Positions 6,030 to 8,808 of a DNA stretch of 8,808 bases are shown here, piece after piece (position 1 is the first letter of the stretch; the number at the start of each line of letters is the position of its first letter). The notes under the pieces are model-generated. The model was given only the letters and a program-made list of their open reading frames with translations, did not search any database and was not told the origin of the DNA. The position numbers and the translations under genes were made by a program. The stretch lies in NCBI GenBank assembly GCA_001829395.1, contig MIBD01000171.1, positions 5,349-14,156 of the forward strand. The letters run 5' to 3'. Source of the DNA: Spirochaetes bacterium GWF1_49_6. GTDB taxonomy: Bacteria; Spirochaetota; Brevinematia; Brevinematales; GWF1-51-8.

Positions 6030-6692
6030 ATGCCTCGAAAAATATTTTTGTTATTATCGGCTCTGATCGGGCTGACCGTATTCGCGTATGCCCAATCCAC
6101 ACCCGCGCAGTACTTTTTCGAAGTCAGAAAAGCGATCTATGATAAATTACCCGCTTCGTTCACGGCGAAGCTGACCGGTAAGCCGATCGAGAAGGAACTG
6201 GATAAGATACCCGCGAACGCCCTGCTTGACGCGAAGAAGAAACCGTGGGTGGAACTGGTTTTCAAACGCGAGGCTGGGATCAGCGTCAAGGTAAAAAATG
6301 TCGATGAATTCTACGAAGACCTTTTCGGCGACTATGTCAGCTTCTTCACGCTGGGCAATATCCTGTCGAATCAGAGCGAACAAAGCCTGATGAATAAATA
6401 TGATTTCTCATTTTTCATGGACTCTCCCGGGACGAAAGTACTGACGTTGAAACTCAAACCCGCGAATGCCGAAAATAAACTCAATCTCTATGTGGACAAT
6501 TCGCAGAAAAAAATTATCCGTGTGGACTACCTGCTCGGAAACGACCTGATTACCACCACCAGTATTATCTATGTTGAGAAGAAGGGCAAAAAGACGTATC
6601 TTGTTCCGCAGAAATTTCTCGTGAAGGTATTCGAAGGCGCGCAGGAAAAGGTGTTAATATTTGATTTGACAGATATCACTATACAGGAATGA
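6030..6692 (+). CDS. Secreted LolA-like (outer-membrane lipoprotein-sorting-like) protein
   Basis: A 220-residue protein with a classical signal peptide: Lys/Arg near the start, hydrophobic core 5-18, cleavage expected after Ala21 in 'AYA-QS'. No lipobox Cys is present, so it should be free in the periplasm. The mature part has alternating beta-strands in the second half, notably 'KLNLYVDNSQKKIIRVDYL', followed by strands ending in 'FDLTDITIQE'. A strand-rich domain where a lipid-like or polymer ligand is carried in a half-barrel is typical of LolA and the uncharacterised LolA-like families, and the 'D...KKIIRVDY' segment is reminiscent of them. This is resemblance by eye, not a firm family assignment; it could also be an unrelated periplasmic protein. 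It has its own strong promoter and lies between a lipoprotein gene and rpsA, with rpsA having a separate promoter, so it is probably a single-gene unit. Confidence 0.55.
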   Translation: MPRKIFLLLSALIGLTVFAYAQSTPAQYFFEVRKAIYDKLPASFTAKLTGKPIEKELDKIPANALLDAKKKPWVELVFKREAGISVKVKNVDEFYEDLFGDYVSFFTLGNILSNQSEQSLMNKYDFSFFMDSPGTKVLTLKLKPANAENKLNLYVDNSQKKIIRVDYLLGNDLITTTSIIYVEKKGKKTYLVPQKFLVKVFEGAQEKVLIFDLTDITIQE

Positions 6693-6707
6693 CGAACCTC
6701 GTGAAAA

Positions 6708-6736
6708 TTGACAAAAAGGCGAGCGTTATCTAAAAT
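6708..6736 (+). promoter_or_regulatory. Near-consensus sigma70-type promoter of rpsA
   Basis: -35 TTGACA (6708-6713, perfect), 17-bp spacer, -10 TAAAAT (6731-6736, five of six). The predicted transcription start is near 6743, about 27 bases before the ATG. Such a strong promoter suits an abundant ribosomal protein and indicates that rpsA does not depend on the upstream gene. Confidence 0.85.
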
Positions 6737-6769
6737 ATTAGACATTATTTTTAATATGAAGAGGCATAT

Positions 6770-8563
6770 ATGGAAGCGAACACGCATGACGAGATCTTTT
6801 TGCAAGCTATGGAGAAAGAGCTCGTAAACGACACCGAATCCGAGGGCCCTGTTAGGAGCGGGACGGTTATATCGGTGGACAACAATCTCGTCTTTTTAGA
6901 GATGGGGGGAAAATCCGAGGTAGTAGTACCGATGGATGAGTTCGAAACCCCGCCCGTTATCGGTTCGAAGGTCGATGTTGTAATGACCGGAGACCGCAGG
7001 GAAGGAGTTCCTATCGCCTCGAAAACACGCGCGGAGAGAATGGGCGTTCTCGACAGTATTCATGACGCTATCCGCGACGAACTGCCTGTAAAAGGTACGA
7101 TCAAGGAAGTTGTTGTTCGCGACAATATCCCCAAAGGATTCACCGTCGATCTGGGCGGCGATTTAAAAGCGTTCCTTCCATTTTCCCATATAGATACCCG
7201 CAGGTATGAAAAACCCGAAAATATCGTCGGACAGAAGTTCGATTTTGTCGTACTCGAGAAGCGCGGGAGCAGTATCATTATTTCCCGCAGGGTTTATCTG
7301 CAAAAGACGGTCAAGAAGCTCTACACGAAATTTTTCGAGACCCATCAGTTAGGCGATGTAGTCAAAGGGTCGGTTGAAGAAATCGACCAGAACTATATCA
7401 TCCTCTCGGTAGAAGGCATTAAAGCGTTCCTGCATATATCCGATTTTTCATGGAAGTACCTCAGCGATTTCCACGGCGTGGTCAAGTTCGGCGACGAATT
7501 CGAGGTGCAGATTATTTCACTCGATAAGAGTAAGGACTCGGTCAAGGTCGGTAAGAAGCAGCTTCTGCCGAACCCGTGGGAAAATATCGAGAACCGATTC
7601 GCTGTCGGCGATGTGATACAGGGTAAGGTCGTGCATTTCCGCAAGGAAGGCGCGGTAGTGGAAATAGAAGAAGGTATCGAAGCGTTCCTCCATGTATCGG
7701 AAATCTCGTGGACGCAGCGTATCCGCGACCCGAAAAAATTTCTGAAGAAGGGCGCGATTGTCGAAGTAAAAGTAAAAAATATCGAAATAGAACGGCATAG
7801 AATGGATGTTTCCCTGCGGGAGCTCCAGGCGAACCCGTGGGACGCCGCCGAGGCGACCTACACCCGTGGCAAGAAATTGTCCGGGGCGGTATCCTCAGTG
7901 CTCGATTTCGGCGTGTTCATCAAGTTTGACGACGGTATCGAAGGCATTCTCCGCAAGGAAGACGTGGATTGGATGGAGAACGAGATCGACCTCAAGGTAA
8001 AATTCAAAAAGGGCGATAAGCTCGATGTAATCGTGCTGTCGATCGAGCCCGGCAAGGAACGCCTTCGCCTGGGCATCAAACAACTCTCCGATAATCCGGT
8101 GCAGGCCTTCTCGATGAATTATCCCAAGAACTCGGTGGTCGAAGGTACGGTAAAGGAGATACAGGAGCACGGGGTGATCGTCGCGCTGGAGAACAATCTC
8201 GAGGGTTATATTCATATTTCCAATATAGACAAGGCTGGTGTGGATAAGATCGAGGATGCGGTGAAGGTCGGCGAATCGATCCGCGCTGCGGTTCGTTATG
8301 TCGATGTCGCGAAGGGAAAGATCGAACTGAGCCGCAAAGACCTGATGCAGGCCGAGGAACAGCATGAGTTCCAGAAGTACATTGTCAACGAGAATCGCGG
8401 TTCGGATACCTATTCGACCTCGATGGGATCGCTTCTGGCCGACCAGTTCAAAGGCCTGAAGATCGAGCCTGAAAAGAAATCCGAGAAATCCGAGAAATCC
8501 GCGCCCAAGAAAACAGTCAAGAAGAAATCTAAAGATACGGAGAATACCGATGGCGAAGAGTAG
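6770..8563 (+). CDS. rpsA: 30S ribosomal protein S1
   Basis: A 597-residue protein with six consecutive S1 (OB-fold) RNA-binding domains at about 27-87, 104-175, 193-264, 278-350, 364-437 and 453-523. The first two are the more divergent ribosome-anchoring type; the others carry the typical 'G.V......G..V.......GflhiSe..W' pattern and the linker 'NPW' or 'NPV' after domains 3-5, as in E. coli S1 (557 residues). After domain 6, 'SMGSLLADQFKGLK' (551-564) matches the conserved C-terminal segment of S1 proteins. Beyond it is an extra tail of about 33 residues rich in Lys, Glu and Ser. S1 binds the 30S subunit and mRNA and promotes initiation on structured messages. The ATG follows GAGG (6761-6764) by five bases. 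No cytidylate kinase domain is fused to it, unlike in some treponemes. The 3' end overlaps the next gene by 14 bp. Confidence 0.95.
   Translation: MEANTHDEIFLQAMEKELVNDTESEGPVRSGTVISVDNNLVFLEMGGKSEVVVPMDEFETPPVIGSKVDVVMTGDRREGVPIASKTRAERMGVLDSIHDAIRDELPVKGTIKEVVVRDNIPKGFTVDLGGDLKAFLPFSHIDTRRYEKPENIVGQKFDFVVLEKRGSSIIISRRVYLQKTVKKLYTKFFETHQLGDVVKGSVEEIDQNYIILSVEGIKAFLHISDFSWKYLSDFHGVVKFGDEFEVQIISLDKSKDSVKVGKKQLLPNPWENIENRFAVGDVIQGKVVHFRKEGAVVEIEEGIEAFLHVSEISWTQRIRDPKKFLKKGAIVEVKVKNIEIERHRMDVSLRELQANPWDAAEATYTRGKKLSGAVSSVLDFGVFIKFDDGIEGILRKEDVDWMENEIDLKVKFKKGDKLDVIVLSIEPGKERLRLGIKQLSDNPVQAFSMNYPKNSVVEGTVKEIQEHGVIVALENNLEGYIHISNIDKAGVDKIEDAVKVGESIRAAVRYVDVAKGKIELSRKDLMQAEEQHEFQKYIVNENRGSDTYSTSMGSLLADQFKGLKIEPEKKSEKSEKSAPKKTVKKKSKDTENTDGEE
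8475..8501 (+). repeat. Perfect 3 x 9-bp tandem repeat in the rpsA tail
   Basis: The unit AGAAATCCG occurs three times in direct succession without mismatch, encoding the Lys-Ser-Glu/Ala-type tail of S1 (codons 569-578). The unit length is a multiple of three, so gain or loss of copies would keep the frame. Confidence 0.9.
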
Positions 8564-8808
8564 ACCTGTAGCCGGGACGAATACCCAAACGAAGACGCCA
8601 TTTGAAAATATGGTGGAGTTTCTCAATAAAAACAGCCGTGTTTTTTTAGTGGTTGTAGTGGGGATTGTTCTGGGGAGCATCGTGCTTTTCCTCAACTATC
8701 AGAATAAGAACAACGAAGAAGGCGAAGCAACCCGGATATACGATATCGCGCTGAGTTCGATAGAGAACCTGAACTATGTGACGAACCAGCAGGAGCAGAA
8801 CCGGATTT
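8550..8808 (+). CDS. Membrane-anchored protein, N-terminal part (possible TPR/YfgM-like)
   Basis: An open frame begins at ATG 8550 inside the end of rpsA (14-bp overlap, different frame) and runs off the window; 86 residues are visible. GGAG (8539-8542) lies seven bases before the ATG. The product has a short polar cytoplasmic start, 'FENMVEFLNKNSR' just before a single hydrophobic helix about 31-49, then a charged helical segment ('EATRIYDIALSSIENL'). This layout, a signal anchor followed by A/Y-containing helices, is that of membrane-anchored TPR proteins such as the YfgM/TPR_21 group that work with the Sec translocon. The repeats themselves lie beyond the window, so that identity is only an inference. 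The overlap implies co-transcription and translational coupling with S1. An internal ATG at 8610 is a less likely start. Confidence 0.75.
   Translation, partial: MAKSRPVAGTNTQTKTPFENMVEFLNKNSRVFLVVVVGIVLGSIVLFLNYQNKNNEEGEATRIYDIALSSIENLNYVTNQQEQNRI

Noticed and set aside
7895..8695. A 266-codon open frame on the minus strand opposite rpsA
   Set aside because: It lies antisense to a clear S1 gene and the following overlapping gene, has low-complexity Leu/Phe/Arg-rich translation from complementary codon bias, and shows no motif.

Overview
The window reads as chromosomal DNA from a diderm (outer-membrane) bacterium of roughly balanced base composition. The evidence for an outer membrane is a beta-barrel-like protein, a lipoprotein with a clear lipobox, and a secreted protein resembling the LolA fold. 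Lipoprotein content and overall style would suit a spirochaete-like lineage, but I see no diagnostic marker, so that placement is weak. Nothing looks mobile: there is no IS, integrase, CRISPR array, tRNA or rRNA.

Left half (446-4564, minus strand): a tightly packed four-gene unit. In transcription order it encodes a single-domain CheY-like receiver, a short soluble histidine kinase (8-nt overlap with the receiver gene), a large membrane histidine kinase with dCache-like, HAMP, GAF, HisKA and HATPase modules (11-nt gap, with its ribosome binding site overlapping the previous stop), and a minimal ABC ATPase (51-nt gap). Two kinases, one receiver with no output domain, and an ATPase with no permease in view form the most interesting set here. 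A partial outer-membrane-type gene (ending at 440) converges on this unit with only 5 bp between the stop codons.

Middle (4565-4815): a 251-bp AT-rich divergent intergenic region. It carries a perfect 12-bp palindrome, a plausible promoter for each direction, and an imperfect inverted repeat around the -35 of the rightward promoter.

Right half (4816-8808, plus strand): a lipoprotein that folds into a probable seven-bladed LVIVD-type propeller; a secreted LolA-like protein behind a strong extended -10 promoter (TTGAAA-17-TACAAT); ribosomal protein S1 with six S1 domains behind a near-consensus promoter (TTGACA-17-TAAAAT); and the start of a membrane-anchored protein overlapping the S1 gene by 14 bp and running off the window. 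S1 has a lysine/glutamate/serine-rich tail encoded in part by a perfect 3 x 9-bp tandem repeat.

No stretch over 300 bases lacks a gene. The largest gaps are 4565-4815 and 5857-6029, both described below. I do not see an obviously new system; the two-kinase/one-receiver/ABC operon is the best lead.
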